DNA from: Tricholoma matsutake
Lineage: Eukaryota > Basidiomycota > Agaricomycetes > Agaricales > Tricholomataceae
Direction of reading: 5' to 3'
Assembly (NCBI GenBank): GCA_026075535.2
Contig: AP026540.1
Coordinates: 3,720,001-3,784,000 of the forward strand
DNA: 64,000 nt
Part shown: positions 33,540 through 43,816 of the stretch, one piece after another
Layout: every line of letters begins with the position of its first letter
Numbering within the stretch: the first letter of the stretch is position 1
The notes under the pieces: model-generated
The model's database searches: none
The model's input: only the letters and a program-made list of their open reading frames with translations
Told to the model about the DNA's origin: nothing
Made by a program: the position numbers and the translations under genes

Positions 33540-33665
33540 CCACCCCACAAGCAGTTGCTCGTGAGGCTGGGGGCAGGTGGTGTGTCGTCATCTCCTATCT
33601 GGGTGCCTAGGCATCGTTCCACCCATGTTCCACCCCACGAGCAGTTGCTCATGAGGCTGGGGGTG
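33540..33665. repeat. Two GAGCA palindrome modules (type B)
   Basis: CAAGCAGTTGCTCG (about 33548) and CGAGCAGTTGCTCA (about 33637), each between CCACCCC and a GGCTGGGGG-like right side. Confidence 0.7.
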
Positions 33666-33904
33666 GGTGGCTTGTCATCATTCATCACTGTCATCCCCTG
33701 TTTGGATTTCTGTTTTTTTCTTTTTTTTTGGGGGGGGGTTTAGGCATGTCAGTGCGACATGGCACAAGTACAGAGGTTGGTGGGTGCTTACTAGGCAGGT
33801 ACCCCCCTTCTGGGGTCTCCTGGCATCCCTCTGCACCCTCCTAGCCCATGTCGACAGCCTCACATCCCATTTGAATGGGGAGGAGGGAGTCGGGTGGGCA
33901 TGGG

Positions 33905-34235
33905 CATAGGTTGTGCATTTTTCATCGTGGCAGGTCATCCCCAGTAGTATACAACCTAAAAACCAATGAATTACAGTTAGTTGATTGATAAAAAGAAAAA
34001 GAAAAAAGAAACAAAACTTATCTATGGCCCAAACAACGGCAACATTGTTTGGGCCCACGTTCCATCCAGTCACTCGCGTTTTTCATCGTGGCAGGTCGTC
34101 CCCAGTAGTATACAACCTAAAAACCACTAAATTTCAATTAGTTGATTGATAAAAAGAAAAAGAAAAAAGAAAAAAAAACGTATCTATGGCCCAAACGATG
34201 GCAACATCGTTTGGGCCCACATTCCATCCAGTCGC
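33905..34235 (-). repeat. Tandem duplication of an intron-like/palindrome module
   Basis: Two copies of about 165 bp. Each has, on the minus strand, the palindrome GGGCCCAAA...TTTGGGCC, then a T-rich intron-like tract, then TTTTTAGGTTGTATACTACT. The donor-like site is degraded (GATAAGT and GATACGT instead of GGTAAGT). The inner stems differ: AAACAACG/CATTGTTT in one, AAACGATG/CATCGTTT in the other. Confidence 0.65.
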
Positions 34236-34254
34236 CTTGTTTGAAGGTGGTGGT

Positions 34255-34559
34255 TGTTGAAATTAATCCCTGATGCATGCTGTATACATGAGGCAATACA
34301 TGCAGCATACACATGTATACATGAGGCGATGCATGCAGCATATGCATGTTACTGTGCTTACTGCGCATACATGCGGTAAACACATTCCTGAGTCATGTGA
34401 CATCCTTAATATTATGTATATAAGGAGAACCTGTACCATAGTAGGAATACAGTGTTCTTACCTCTGCTAACCCTAGCTGTAAGTCTAACTAAACCCCAGG
34501 TAGGTTGTAAGGAACGTGTTGTCTCTTCCCCTGTGCAGCGTATATAGTCTGCTCCAACA
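34255..34559 (+). repeat. Copia 1 5' LTR
   Basis: 305 bp, holding two tandem copies of a 33-bp unit around TATACATGAGGCRATRCATG. The related LTR at 62837-63110 has only one. Confidence 0.93.
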
Positions 34560-34810
34560 GGTTATGGGCCCTGCTGGGCACGTCACGAACGCGCTTTAAT
34601 TAGCTGCGAACGACGTTGACTTCATCGTCTCCAAATTTATAACCTTGCGCTCTTCGTGAGCTGCATTGCGCTCCCTGCGAGCTGCATATAAAACCTAGGT
34701 TCACTAGGGTTAACCACTCTGAAGGAGTGTTCTCTCCTGAGAAACGTTAAACGTGTTTTATTGAGTAAAGAGACTGATTGAGCGCTTTTAACAGCTGCCA
34801 CCACAGAATC

Positions 34811-37276
34811 ATGTCTTCAACTCTTGAAAAACTTGTTCAAACTTTCGATGGATCAAATTACATTCTATGGGCCAACTCAATGAAGGCGTGGCTCAGGTCT
34901 CAGGGCCTCTGGCAAATGACTAGCGGGGCGGAGCAAAAACCGCCCCCAGCGCCTCCTTTGACGGCGACGAACGCTACCTTGGTAGCGGATGCTAATGCCA
35001 AGCTCCAGACCTGGAGCAACAAAAACGACCAGGCTATTGGTAGCCTAGTGCTCCACCTGGCCCCCTCCATTCGGCAGCGTGCCAACACAAAGGACACTGC
35101 TGAGGAGGTGTGGGATCTCATCCGCACCGATTATGGTGTGGACGGCCCCTCCCAAGTCTTTTCGGACTTTAGGTCCGCAATAGCAATCAAGATCCCGGCT
35201 GCGAACCCCGCACTGGAGATTGCGAGAATGGCAGACAAATTTGAGCGCCTCATGGCTGCTAATGTCGCCATCCCCGAGCTAGTACAGGCGATGATTCTAC
35301 TTGCTGCGATGCCGCGCGAGTACGACTCATTGTCTGCAACGGTCCTTAACATGACCGCCACTAGCGCCTTGACATTTAAACATGTCAAGGACTCCATTGT
35401 TGCTGAAGCCTCAAGGCGCACAGCAGTTGGAAAGCCTGCTGGCCAGCCTCAGGCCAACAAACTTTCCGCTGTTAAGCGCAAGGGGGGAAACCCCAAATGG
35501 CAGCCCAAAGAAGGGCAAAACAGCAATGGAGACTCGTCCCGAAAACGTGGACGACGTGGGGACAGAAAGACTAAGGAGGAGAAGCCAAAAGAGAAACATA
35601 CCCACCTCGCCTCCAACACCTTTACCACCATAAATGGTAATGGCACCATCATACCGCCGATGCCGCTCATACAGCGCATCGAGCGACGCGAACACACTCC
35701 CACAAGGGATCCTCGCCGCCGACCGCCTGCACAGGCATACACGGGCGCGGCCTCCTCTTCTCGCTCGGTTTACACCGAATACCAGCAAGCTCGAGACACC
35801 CTCGAGCGCATGCAACTTCCGCGCAGTGCAAAAAACCTGCGACTGCTGGAAGAGCACCTTACGGTGCGAGAAGGTAAGAGAAGGAGGATAGAGCCAGAAA
35901 CTGAGGCAACGATCGAGGAGGTAGAAGACGATACTGTCTCCCTCGGATCCGAACCTCCAGTAACTGACGAGGAAGTGTGGAAAGCCATCGACGAAATGCT
36001 CGTCGATGAACCCCTTGACACAGGGGCATATGATGACAGGTCAGTCCTTTTCCCTGCCACAAGCACTAAGATTAAAATTCCTATGAATACAGCGAACTTT
36101 TCATGTGAAATTTTACCGCTATTAAATGTATCATGGAATTATGTAGATCTTAATATATGTGCTATGTGTGCAAAGGGAGATTGTAAGAAAGGTGCCGACT
36201 GGATCATAGATTCAGGCGCATCAAAACACTTCACTGGTGAAATGAAAGATTTCGCTTCTTACGAGCCTTTACCGAGAAAGGACTCTACCTTGGTCCAAAT
36301 GGCCACTGGTACTACTCATATAGTAGGAAAAGGAGCAGTCTTCATTAGACACCAGGTAGTATGTAATGGGAAGTCAGAGACGCGTGAAACGCGGCTATAC
36401 CCCATCTACTACATACCCGACATTAATACTCGATTGATGTCAATGGGGGTCTTTTTACAAGACGGAAGTGATGTGCGTGGTTCCTCCGCATACATTTCAT
36501 TCATCGAGCATGGAAACCCAATCATGCATTGTGTCCCTCTAAGGAGGAATGACACGATCTATTGGGCTTGGACTCATATATTGAGCACCAAAAAGGTTAA
36601 TGTCGCGACCATTTATGTCGCTGACTACTTGACTTGGCATAGGCGACTTGGACACCCATCCAAAGAGGCGCTAGGGAAAATGCCTAAAAGCACCATAAAA
36701 TTCCCAAGGAATTTAATTATTCCTAAAGACAGAATTATATGTCCAGGGTGTGCAGAAGGGAAAATGACCTCAAAATCTTTTCCCGAGTCAGACTCACGAG
36801 CTGACAAATCCTTTGAATTAATACATTCCGACCTAAAGGAACTCCCAGTACTATCGTACCACAAACATAAATACTTCATTGTATTTCTGGATGACAAAAC
36901 ATCACATATTTGGGTCCAATGCCTTAGAAAGAAATCTGACGCTGCTGCAGCGATTAGACAATTTCAAGCGATGGCTAAGACCCAATATGGCACTACAATC
37001 AAGCGCTGGCATGTCGATCCAGGGGGGGAGTTCAAGGATCGTGAGCTACAAAAACAGCTCAAGGATTTAGGCATCAAAATAAGAGATGTCTGCACCCCAT
37101 GTTCATCAACAGAACAGGCGCGCAGAGCGCGCCATAAGGACAATAATGGAAAAGTCGCAAACCCTGCGATTCACCGCTTGTCTACCACAATCATGGTGGG
37201 AATTTTGCATAGAACATGCAACACATTTATACAACCGAACCCCAATAAGGCGCCTGAAATGGCTGACACCTTTTGA
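34811..37276 (+). pseudogene. Copia 1 Gag, protease and first part of integrase
   Basis: Starts at the ATG at 34811 (MSSTLEKLVQTFDGSNYILW); nothing upstream supports an earlier start. Gag has the copia-type pattern GPSQVFSDFRSAIAIK but no CCHC knuckle, only a basic stretch (KRKGGNPKWQPKEGQ). The protease has DWIIDSGASKHFTG. The pre-integrase domain has TWHRRLGHPSKEALG and CPGCAEGKMTSKS. The integrase core has LIHSDLKELP and WHVDPGGEFKD. At about 37110-37125 the true reading shifts to the frame that continues as APHVHQQNRRAERAIR, so a small indel truncates the protein. Confidence 0.9.
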
Positions 37277-39677
37277 GGACCTGACAAAGGTCTGCCCAGA
37301 TCTAAACAATCTGAAGGTCTTCGGTTGCGGTGCTTATGTCTATCTACCAAAGGAAAAACGTCCAACAACATTGTCTCCTCGATCGGAGTTAATGACGTAC
37401 CTTGGAGTAGAAGATGGCATTAAAGCATATTGTTTCATGCAATGAAACGGCGCAATATTCATTGGTGCTATGGCACTATTTGATGAAACGATGTTCCCAT
37501 GCTGTCCCAGAGCTAAAACTCCTGCCAAGACAGACCTTGGTGATTTTCCACCAGAACCAGAAGATGACGACCACTCATCTGGAACGGATGGCGATGACCC
37601 TATACCGCCACAAAATCCGCCCCTTCCTCCATCATCAGAAGATGATGATGATGATTTACCAAGCGAGCAAAAGGCGCATGATGATGCAACTAACGCTCCT
37701 CCTCCGCCGCCTCCAGTTAGCACTGAGGACTTTTGTCCAAGATGTGAAGATCAACAGGAATGGCAGCAATTGCCCCGTCGATCAGGCAGGCAGAGGAAAA
37801 TCCCAAACTGTCCCGGCAATACCTATGGAGAACAGCGACTCCCCTCTGACATAGAGAGAGACATTGCGCGTGATCGATATTGGAAGAAGTCTGTGGGTCA
37901 AGATTCGGATCATAACCGAACACGACCACGACCTCAACAGCAAGAACCGGTTACTGGACCGAGTTCGGCACCCCATGAGAGTGTGCCCGATTCCAATAAT
38001 CAAGAACATGATCACCCAATGGGGGAACCGGACAAAGCAGGTTATATTAAAAAGATAACCAAGGAAGGTGGAGATGAGCTTATCCGCTGGCTGTTGTCAA
38101 AAGCAGTCACACCATCAAGCGGAAAAAGCCTAGTTCCAAACCAATTTCGCGATATTGCGCGCCTACCCCGGCAGCAGCAACTTGAGTGGAAACAGGCTTG
38201 TCGTGAAGAGTTAGAGGCTCTTCGCAAGCGACAAGTCTATGACATTGTCGATCTTCCACATGATCGAAAAACGATCAAAAATAGATGGGTTTTCTCTGTG
38301 AAATCGGACGGAAGAAAACGAGCCAGACTCGTGGCCAAAGGCTTTTCACAAGTCGAAGGCATTGACTTTGATGAGATTTTCTCACCAGTAGTCCGCTACA
38401 AGACCGTACGCCTCATGTTTGCCCTTGCGTCTCTAGAAGGCATGTATATGACCGGTCTAGATGTAAAAACCGCATTTTTATACGGCAAACTTGATGAGGA
38501 GATCTATATGGATCAACCCGAGGGTTTCAAACTCGAGGGTAAAGAGCGCAAAGTAATGCACTTACGCCGAGCATTGTATGGCCTTAAACAGGCTTCACTA
38601 GCATGGTGGAGAGAGCTAGAGGCATTTATGCGCACCATTGGGTTCATGCGCGCCAGCTCCGATGCCGGCATCTTCATACACAAGGATCCTAAGACAGGCA
38701 GCATCGTTATTGCGCTAGTCTATGTTGATGATGGCTTGTTCATGGGCAAGAACAAGAAACTTGTGGATGAAAAGAAGAATGCTTGCCTGAAGCATTGGGA
38801 GTGCCATAGTACTGAAAAAGTCACGGAATTCTTAGGCATGCGCATCACCCAGACCGCTGCAAAAGTCAAACTCGATCAAACAGAATATCTCGCCAAAGTG
38901 CTTGAGATGTTCGAGATGACAAATGCCAAGATTGCCCCCACTCCACTCCCGACTGGCTACAAACCGTCGGAGAACACAGCGACGCCAAACGCGGCGCTTA
39001 GATCGAAATATCAGTCTGTGATCGGATCTTTATTGTATCTGATGCTCGGAATGCGACCTGATATCGCTTACGCGGTAATCAAGATGTCGCAATTCTCGGC
39101 TAATCCTAGCCAAGAACATCTAGACAAAGCAATGTACATAATGCGCTATCTGGTGGGAACCCAGAAGTACAGTATGGTCTATGATGGAGAGAAATCCGAG
39201 GGGCTACAGGCCTTCACAGATTCTGATTGGGCAGCTGACACAGTCAAGTGCCGATCTACAACGGGTTACTTTGCTACTCTGGCGAGTGGCATTGTGTGCT
39301 GGCAGTCCCGTTTACAAAAAACTGTAGCACTGTCATCCACAGAAGCCGAATACATGGCTCTCTCCGACACTTGTCGGCAGATAGTGTGGATAGAGTCCTT
39401 ATTCCAGGAACTTGGATATACACTGAAGCGCGTACCAATCTGCGCTGATAATCAAGGATCCATCTTTATTGGATCAAATCCAGTTCAGGAAAGAAGGACC
39501 AAACATATAGACATTCGCTACCACTACACCCGCGAATGCATAGAAAATGACAAAGTCACAGTTGTTTTCATTCCTGGAAGTGATAATCTGGCTGACATGT
39601 TCACAAAGAACCTTGGCGCCGTCCTATTCAGGAAATTTAGAGACTCTCTCGGAATTACTTTCGAGATTCAAACTTAG
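37086..39677 (+). pseudogene. Copia 1 end of integrase, reverse transcriptase and RNase H
   Basis: Same frame throughout, broken by one TGA at 37443. It contributes the integrase Glu (RAERAIRTIMEKS), the acidic/proline linker (SSEDDDDDLPSEQ), reverse transcriptase (RWVFSVKSDGRKRARLVAKG, LDVKTAFLYGKLDEEIYMDQ, active site ALVYVDDGLFMG) and RNase H (AFTDSDWAADTVKCRSTTGY, SSTEAEYMALSD, CADNQGSIFIGSNP, DMFTKNLG). All catalytic motifs are intact, so the only lesions of this element are the frameshift near 37115 and the TGA. Confidence 0.92.
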
Positions 39678-39697
39678 CTGCTTAGAGCACTGTACAG

Positions 39698-40014
39698 TTT
39701 GAGGGGGGGTGTTGAAATTAATCCCTGATGCATGCTGTATACATGAGGCAATACATGCAGCATACACATGTATACATGAGGCGATACATGCAGCATATGC
39801 ATGTTACTGCGCTTACTGCGCATACATGCAGTAAACACATTCCCGAGTCATGTGACATCCTTAATATTATGTATATAAGGAGAACCTGTACCGTAGTAGG
39901 AATACAGTGTTCTTACCTCTGCTAACCCTAGCTGTCAGTCTAACTAAACCCCAGGTAGGTTGTAAGGAACGTGTTGTCTCTTCCCCTGTGCAGCGTATAT
40001 AGTCTGCTCCAACA
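39698..40014 (+). repeat. Copia 1 polypurine tract and 3' LTR
   Basis: GAGGGGGGG ends at 39709 and the LTR follows at 39710-40014 (305 bp). It differs from the 5' LTR by about six transitions or similar changes. Confidence 0.93.
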
Positions 40015-40329
40015 GTGGTGATGGTGGCAGTGGGCATGGGAATGGTGGTGGCAGGTGTGCATGCAGTGGTGGTGGTAGAGTGGAGAGGAGGAGGAGGCAG
40101 TGTTGATGACGGTGGTGGTGGTGTTGTGAGCTGGCAGCTGAACTTTACACTGCCCCACATCATCCTGGAGGAATCCAGTAGGACTCAGCAGGGCTCACCA
40201 GGAATCCAGTGCTCAGTACCCTAAAGTCATACCATAATGGAAAGTCAATTTGAGATATCTTACAAGTTTCAAGTGCTTCGGACTTCATGAATTTCACAAA
40301 GTACCTACAAAATAAACTTGTTCAGAGCA

Positions 40330-40400
40330 GGGATTGAACTCTAGAACTCATGATCAAGAATCATATGACAAACCACACAAGTGCTTGACCAGTTGAGCCA
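40330..40400 (-). promoter_or_regulatory. tRNA-like Pol III head, left arm of element 40138-43354
   Basis: Minus-strand TGGCTCAACTGG (40400-40389) and AGTTCAATCCC (40340-40330). Confidence 0.6.
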
Positions 40401-40510
40401 CAGGAGAATTATTAGCTGCAATGTAAAAGTGTATTTATACCCTCAAACTCAAACTTAGCTATTTCTCTCTTGAAGCTCACAATTAAGATCAAATAAAATT
40501 TATTAACTAC

Positions 40511-40768
40511 ATCCCTCGCATTGGACGTGAGGGATACACCATTAATTACATAAAAAAAAAACCTCCCCCACACAAGGTGCAAGGGGGAGTCCTACAAATA
40601 TATACATATAAAACTAATCTCCCCTCGCGTTGAACGCGAGGGGAGCACCACAATTATAAAGAAAAAGAAAGAAAAACCCCTCACCCACATAAAACGTGGG
40701 TGAGGGGGAAGGTATTACCATAAATAAAAAATGAAAAAAACCGCCCCATGCAAAATGCAGGGGCGGCC
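40511..40768. repeat. Regular array of five GC hairpins
   Basis: Hairpins start near 40511, 40562, 40619, 40677 and 40740, about 51-63 bp apart, separated by A/T-rich linkers. Two are perfect: CCCCTCGCG...CGCGAGGGG and CCCCTCACCCAC...GTGGGTGAGGGG. The stem sequences differ between units yet stay complementary. On the minus strand at least three are followed by TTTTT. Confidence 0.8.
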
Positions 40769-40962
40769 CGGTGAGTCATGCCTGTCATCCTGTCCCCGTC
40801 GTCCTGGGTGCTGGGCCTTCGTTGTCGCTGTCCTCGTCATTGCCATCCTGGGCATCATTTCTGTGCTGCTCCTGGTCGCTGTGCCCTTCCTGGTCGTCAT
40901 TGCCATCCTGGCCATCTCCTGCTGTGTGGTGGTGGCCGTCATTGCCATTCCACCCGCAATCC

Positions 40963-41145
40963 ACCCCATGAGCAGTGGCTCATGGGGCTGGAGGTGGGTG
41001 GTGTGTCGTTGGCCCTGTTGTTGTCATCCGTTGTGGGCAGCCGTGCTTTGCCTTCTTGGGGTTCTGGTGCTGGTAGGCGGTGGCATTGTCATTGTCGTCG
41101 ACTGCACACACTCACGATCCACCCTACGAGCAGAGGCTCGCAGGT
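40963..41145. repeat. Two GAGCA palindrome modules (type B)
   Basis: TGAGCAGTGGCTCA (near 40969) and CGAGCAGAGGCTCG (near 41128), both within CCACC...GGTGG outer arms. Confidence 0.7.
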
Positions 41146-41184
41146 GTGGGGTGGGTGTGTTGGGTTGTCTTGTGTCCGGCTGTC

Positions 41185-41385
41185 ATTACCAGTAGAGTAG
41201 AACCTATAAAACAAAAGAAACGAGTTAGTTAGTTTATAAAAACAAAAAGTAAACAAAAAAAATTACGTAGGGCCCATCCAGTCTCAGTAGCTAGTACTTA
41301 AAAAGTTTTGTCAGTGACCAAAAAAATAAGAGAAAAAAAACTTACTTATGGCCCAAGAGATGTCATCGACGTCTCTTGGGCATTC
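41185..41385 (-). other. Two intron-like modules and a type C palindrome
   Basis: On the minus strand: GTAATT...AACTAACTAAC...TTTTATAG (about 41270-41205) and GTAAGT...CACTGACA...TTTTTAAG (about 41346-41300). The second donor follows the palindrome GCCCAAGAGA...TCTCTTGGGC, whose stem differs from the AAACGATG type but is self-complementary. Confidence 0.5.
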
Positions 41386-41505
41386 CCTGGTGCTGGTGTC
41401 CTGTTGTTGTTGTGTGGTTGTCTCCGTCCTCGCACCCATTTGTTGTCCTGGCTTCGCTGTCGCTGTCCTGGCCGTGTTGCGTTCCCTGGTGCTGGTGTCC
41501 TGTCA

Positions 41506-41611
41506 TCGTTGCGTGGTTGTCTCCATCATTGCGTGGTTGTCTCCATCGTTGCGTGGTTGTCTCCATCATTGCGTGGTTGTCTCCATTGTTGCGTGGTTGT
41601 CTCCATCCTCG
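41506..41611 (+). repeat. 20-bp minisatellite, about five units
   Basis: Unit GTTGCGTGGTTGTCTCCATC repeated exactly every 20 bp, with one variable base (A/G) at the unit junction. Confidence 0.9.
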
Positions 41612-41626
41612 CACCCCTCCTTCCAC

Positions 41627-41655
41627 CCTGTGAGCAGTTGCTCGCAGCGGCGGTG
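41627..41655. repeat. GAGCA palindrome module (type B)
   Basis: TGAGCAGTTGCTCG between CCACCC and a GGCGGTG right side. Confidence 0.65.
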
Positions 41656-41781
41656 CTGGGTGCTGGGTCATGCTTGTCATCCATTGTCCTCCCTGTCCCA
41701 TCATTTTCATGGTCGTCCATTGTCCTCCCGTCCTTGTCTTGCCACCCTGCTGCTCTCGTCATTTTGGGCCTTGCCACCCTG

Positions 41782-42207
41782 TGTAAGGGGACTAGGGGGG
41801 TGCCCTGTGTGTTTTTCCTATTTTTTATGTTCGTCCTATATTTTTCCCCACCTCATTTCCTTCTATTCTTCATTTTCTATGATTTTTCCGGATTTTATTA
41901 CTAATTTTCCCTTGCTATCATGTTTGTACATGTTGACACTTTTATATTTAGAGGCGGAGTACCCCTTCCGACACATACCCCTTGGTATGATGTCATTCGG
42001 CGGCCTTGATCCGCCTATCTCCGCCTTTTTCTATTTTTAGATTATATTTGATTTTTGTCGTCTTCACATATACTGGGCATCAGCAAGGGGATCCTTAGAG
42101 TTTTCTCTTTGGATGTCCCTTTGCTAGGTGTGTCCCCAATGCCTGTATTATGTAGTATAATTTTAACTTCGAATTTCCCTTTGCTAGAGGCTTAGGTTGC
42201 CCTTATA
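41782..42207 (+). mobile_element. Solo LTR in element 40138-43354
   Basis: 426 bp from TGTAAGGGGACTAGG to TTGCCCTTATA, with a perfect 5-bp duplication CCCTG (41777-41781 and 42208-42212). Same family as 4298-4673. Confidence 0.9.
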
Positions 42208-42279
42208 CCCTGCTGCTCTCATCATTTGCGGCTCCTCATCTCCGTCTCTGTGGTCCTCATCATCACTCCCCGTTTCCAC

Positions 42280-42664
42280 CCCACGAGCAGCTGCTCATGG
42301 CGGTGGAGGGTGCAGTGGTGGTGGTGGGTCACATCATACAACGAGAAACTATAAAAATTCAAAAGAAAACTAATATTAATCAAAAAAGAATGAAACAAAC
42401 AAAAAAAAAACTTACCTGGGGCCCAAACAATGATGTACGTCATTTGGGCCCATTTCCTTGTTTGTTGTTTGTTGTTTGTTGTTTGTTGTTTGTCATCTGT
42501 CATCTGTCGCTCGAGCGTTGTTCTTCGTTTGTTGTTTGGTGTTGTCTTGTTGTCATGATATAGTTAGAACCTAAAGAAGGAAAGAAAATATTAGTTAATT
42601 CAATAAAAAAAAAGTAAAAAACATTACCTGGGCCCCAAACGACATCTGTCGTCATTTGGGCCCG
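42280..42664 (-). other. GAGCA palindrome, then two intron-like modules with type C palindromes
   Basis: CGAGCAGCTGCTCA lies near 42285. On the minus strand CAG/GTAAGT starts at about 42416 and CAG/GTAATG at about 42628; the latter unit has AACTAAT and ends CTTTAG/GTTC. Each donor directly follows GGGCCC of a palindrome (42419-42452 and 42631-42663). In between, 42455-42500 is a TTGTTTG simple repeat. Confidence 0.55.
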
Positions 42665-42900
42665 AGGTGGTTTAAATGCGGCCATTGGCAGCATTAGACG
42701 AGGTGGTGGTGGCCATAGGAGCAGTGGCGACAGGTGTTGATGGAGGGGAGGCAGTGGAAGGGGGGTGGCGTCGTCGTCGAGAGTGGTGATGATGGGTGGA
42801 TGATGAGCTGGCAATGTTGATATGCGGCTGTGTGCTTTGTCATGCACAGCCGCCCCAATGGTACCTAGAGCAGTAAGTGGACATACCTCATAAGTCTATG

Positions 42901-42962
42901 TGGTGTAGTGGTTATATTGGCTATGCTAAAATGTTGTTGTCTCATGCCTGGGGTTCAATTCC
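42901..42962 (+). promoter_or_regulatory. tRNA-like Pol III head, right arm of element 40138-43354
   Basis: TGGTGTAGTGG (42901-42911) and GGTTCAATTCC (42952-42962), directed to the right terminus. Confidence 0.6.
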
Positions 42963-43027
42963 AGCTCATGTTATTTATTTTATTACTTAGTAGTAGTAGT
43001 AAGGACTCCTGGTTCAATCCTACTGGA

Positions 43028-43130
43028 TTCCTGGTGAGTCCTGGTGAGTCCTGGTGAGTCCTCGTTCAATCCTACTGGATTCCTTGTGAGTCCTTGTGAG
43101 TCCTGATGAGTCCTACAGAGTCCTGGTTAC
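43028..43130 (+). repeat. Short repeats of GTGAGTCCTG in the element arm
   Basis: About seven imperfect units of 10-11 bp, a local expansion of the GTCC/ATTCC words that fill all family-A arms. Confidence 0.75.
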
Positions 43131-43477
43131 TCTTATAGAGTCCTACAGGATTCCTGGTCAGTCCCCCCAGATTCCTGAGAGTCCAAGTCCTGGGGAATTC
43201 CTGGAATAGTACCAGGAAGAGCCTGATTTACTAGGAATATACCAGGACTGAACCAGGAATCCCACTGGAGGAAAAACAGCCAGGAATGCAACATTTGGTG
43301 AACAATGGCTGTGGCAGGGATAACCAGGAATATGTGGGGCAGTGTAAAGAGCTCGCTGGCAGTCATGTGTCATGTGTCATGCAATATACATGTTTGTGTA
43401 TTCCATTAATGGCTGTAACTATGCACCTTGGTTGGGTAATAAAGGTATTAGATGTATGTAGACAAATAATTACTTGG

Positions 43478-43536
43478 TAGCTCAGTGGTTAAGCATGCTG
43501 TTATGTGTGCAGACCCAAGGTCGAGGGTTCAATTCT
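43478..43536 (+). promoter_or_regulatory. tRNA-like Pol III head, right arm of element 32927-43816
   Basis: TAGCTCAGTGG (43478-43488) and GGTTCAATTCT (43526-43536): the closest match to box A/B consensus in the window. Confidence 0.65.
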
Positions 43537-43816
43537 TGTTGTACATCAAAATTTTACTTGGGAAAGCACATGCATTCCAGTTATTCCAGTTATGCTAGTT
43601 GCCGTGCACCTGGTTGATCCAACTGTTCCAGGTAAAAATGAGTCCAGGTAGATTCTGGGGATTCCAGAGGTAAAATTGACCCTCCAGTCCAATCGGAATT
43701 ATGAATTGTGAGAAAAATATATGTAAATGGAATTCCCCGGAATTCTGGAAATTCTGATCGGAATGGGCATTCTGACTTGAATCTGACCAGAATAGGTGGA
43801 GGAGTGTAATGTACTC

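Larger units (their letters stand above)
34255..40014 (+). mobile_element. Copia 1: nearly intact Ty1/copia element
   Basis: Two 305-bp LTRs (34255-34559, 39710-40014; TGTTGAAATTAATCCC...CTGCTCCAACA) with the 5-bp duplication GTGGT (34250-34254, 40015-40019). The LTRs differ at about six positions, mostly transitions, so the insertion is relatively recent. The primer-binding site GGTTATGGGCCC adjoins the 5' LTR at 34560 and resembles the internal initiator-tRNA-Met site used by Drosophila copia. The polypurine tract GAGGGGGGG precedes the 3' LTR. One frameshift and one TGA disable pol. The body is much richer in CpG than its surroundings. A second, incomplete copy starts at 62837. Confidence 0.95.
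40138..43354. mobile_element. Family-A TIR element nested inside another copy (3217 bp)
   Basis: Perfect 8-bp duplication GCTGGCAG (40130-40137, 43355-43362). Inverted ends share CTTTACACTGCCCCACAT. The target is the sequence GAGCTGGCA that family-A elements carry in their own right part (compare 2110-2117 and 42810-42816), so it jumped into a sister element. The left arm matches 1-303 in reverse. The core contains the longest hairpin array, GAGCA palindromes, four to five intron-like modules, a 20-bp minisatellite and a nested solo LTR (41782-42207). No convincing ORF. Confidence 0.9.
32927..43816. mobile_element. Family-A TIR element, split by copia 1 and by another family-A element
   Basis: Perfect 8-bp duplication GTTGGTGG (32919-32926 and 43817-43824). 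Inverted ends match at 23 of 27 positions (CAGTAATTTACACTCC inward left, GAGTACATTACACTCC inward right). It disrupts the hAT transposase gene. Removing copia 1 (with one GTGGT) and the element at 40138-43354 (with one GCTGGCAG) leaves about 1900 bp, the size of the copy at 669-2585. Both arms have outward Pol III-like heads (33188-33246 and 43478-43536). No coding capacity of its own. Confidence 0.9.

Noticed and set aside
40511..40768. CRISPR-like array
   Set aside because: Units are inverted repeats with different sequences, not direct repeats with unique spacers, and the genome is eukaryotic.
41308..42040. Overlapping frames of 198 and 230 codons
   Set aside because: They run through a 20-bp minisatellite and across the edge of a solo LTR, so they cannot be a real gene.
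32927..43816. Two independent SINEs in opposite orientation instead of one TIR element
   Set aside because: The 8-bp duplication pairs the two outer ends, the net length equals the copy at 669-2585, and the hAT gene resumes on both sides.
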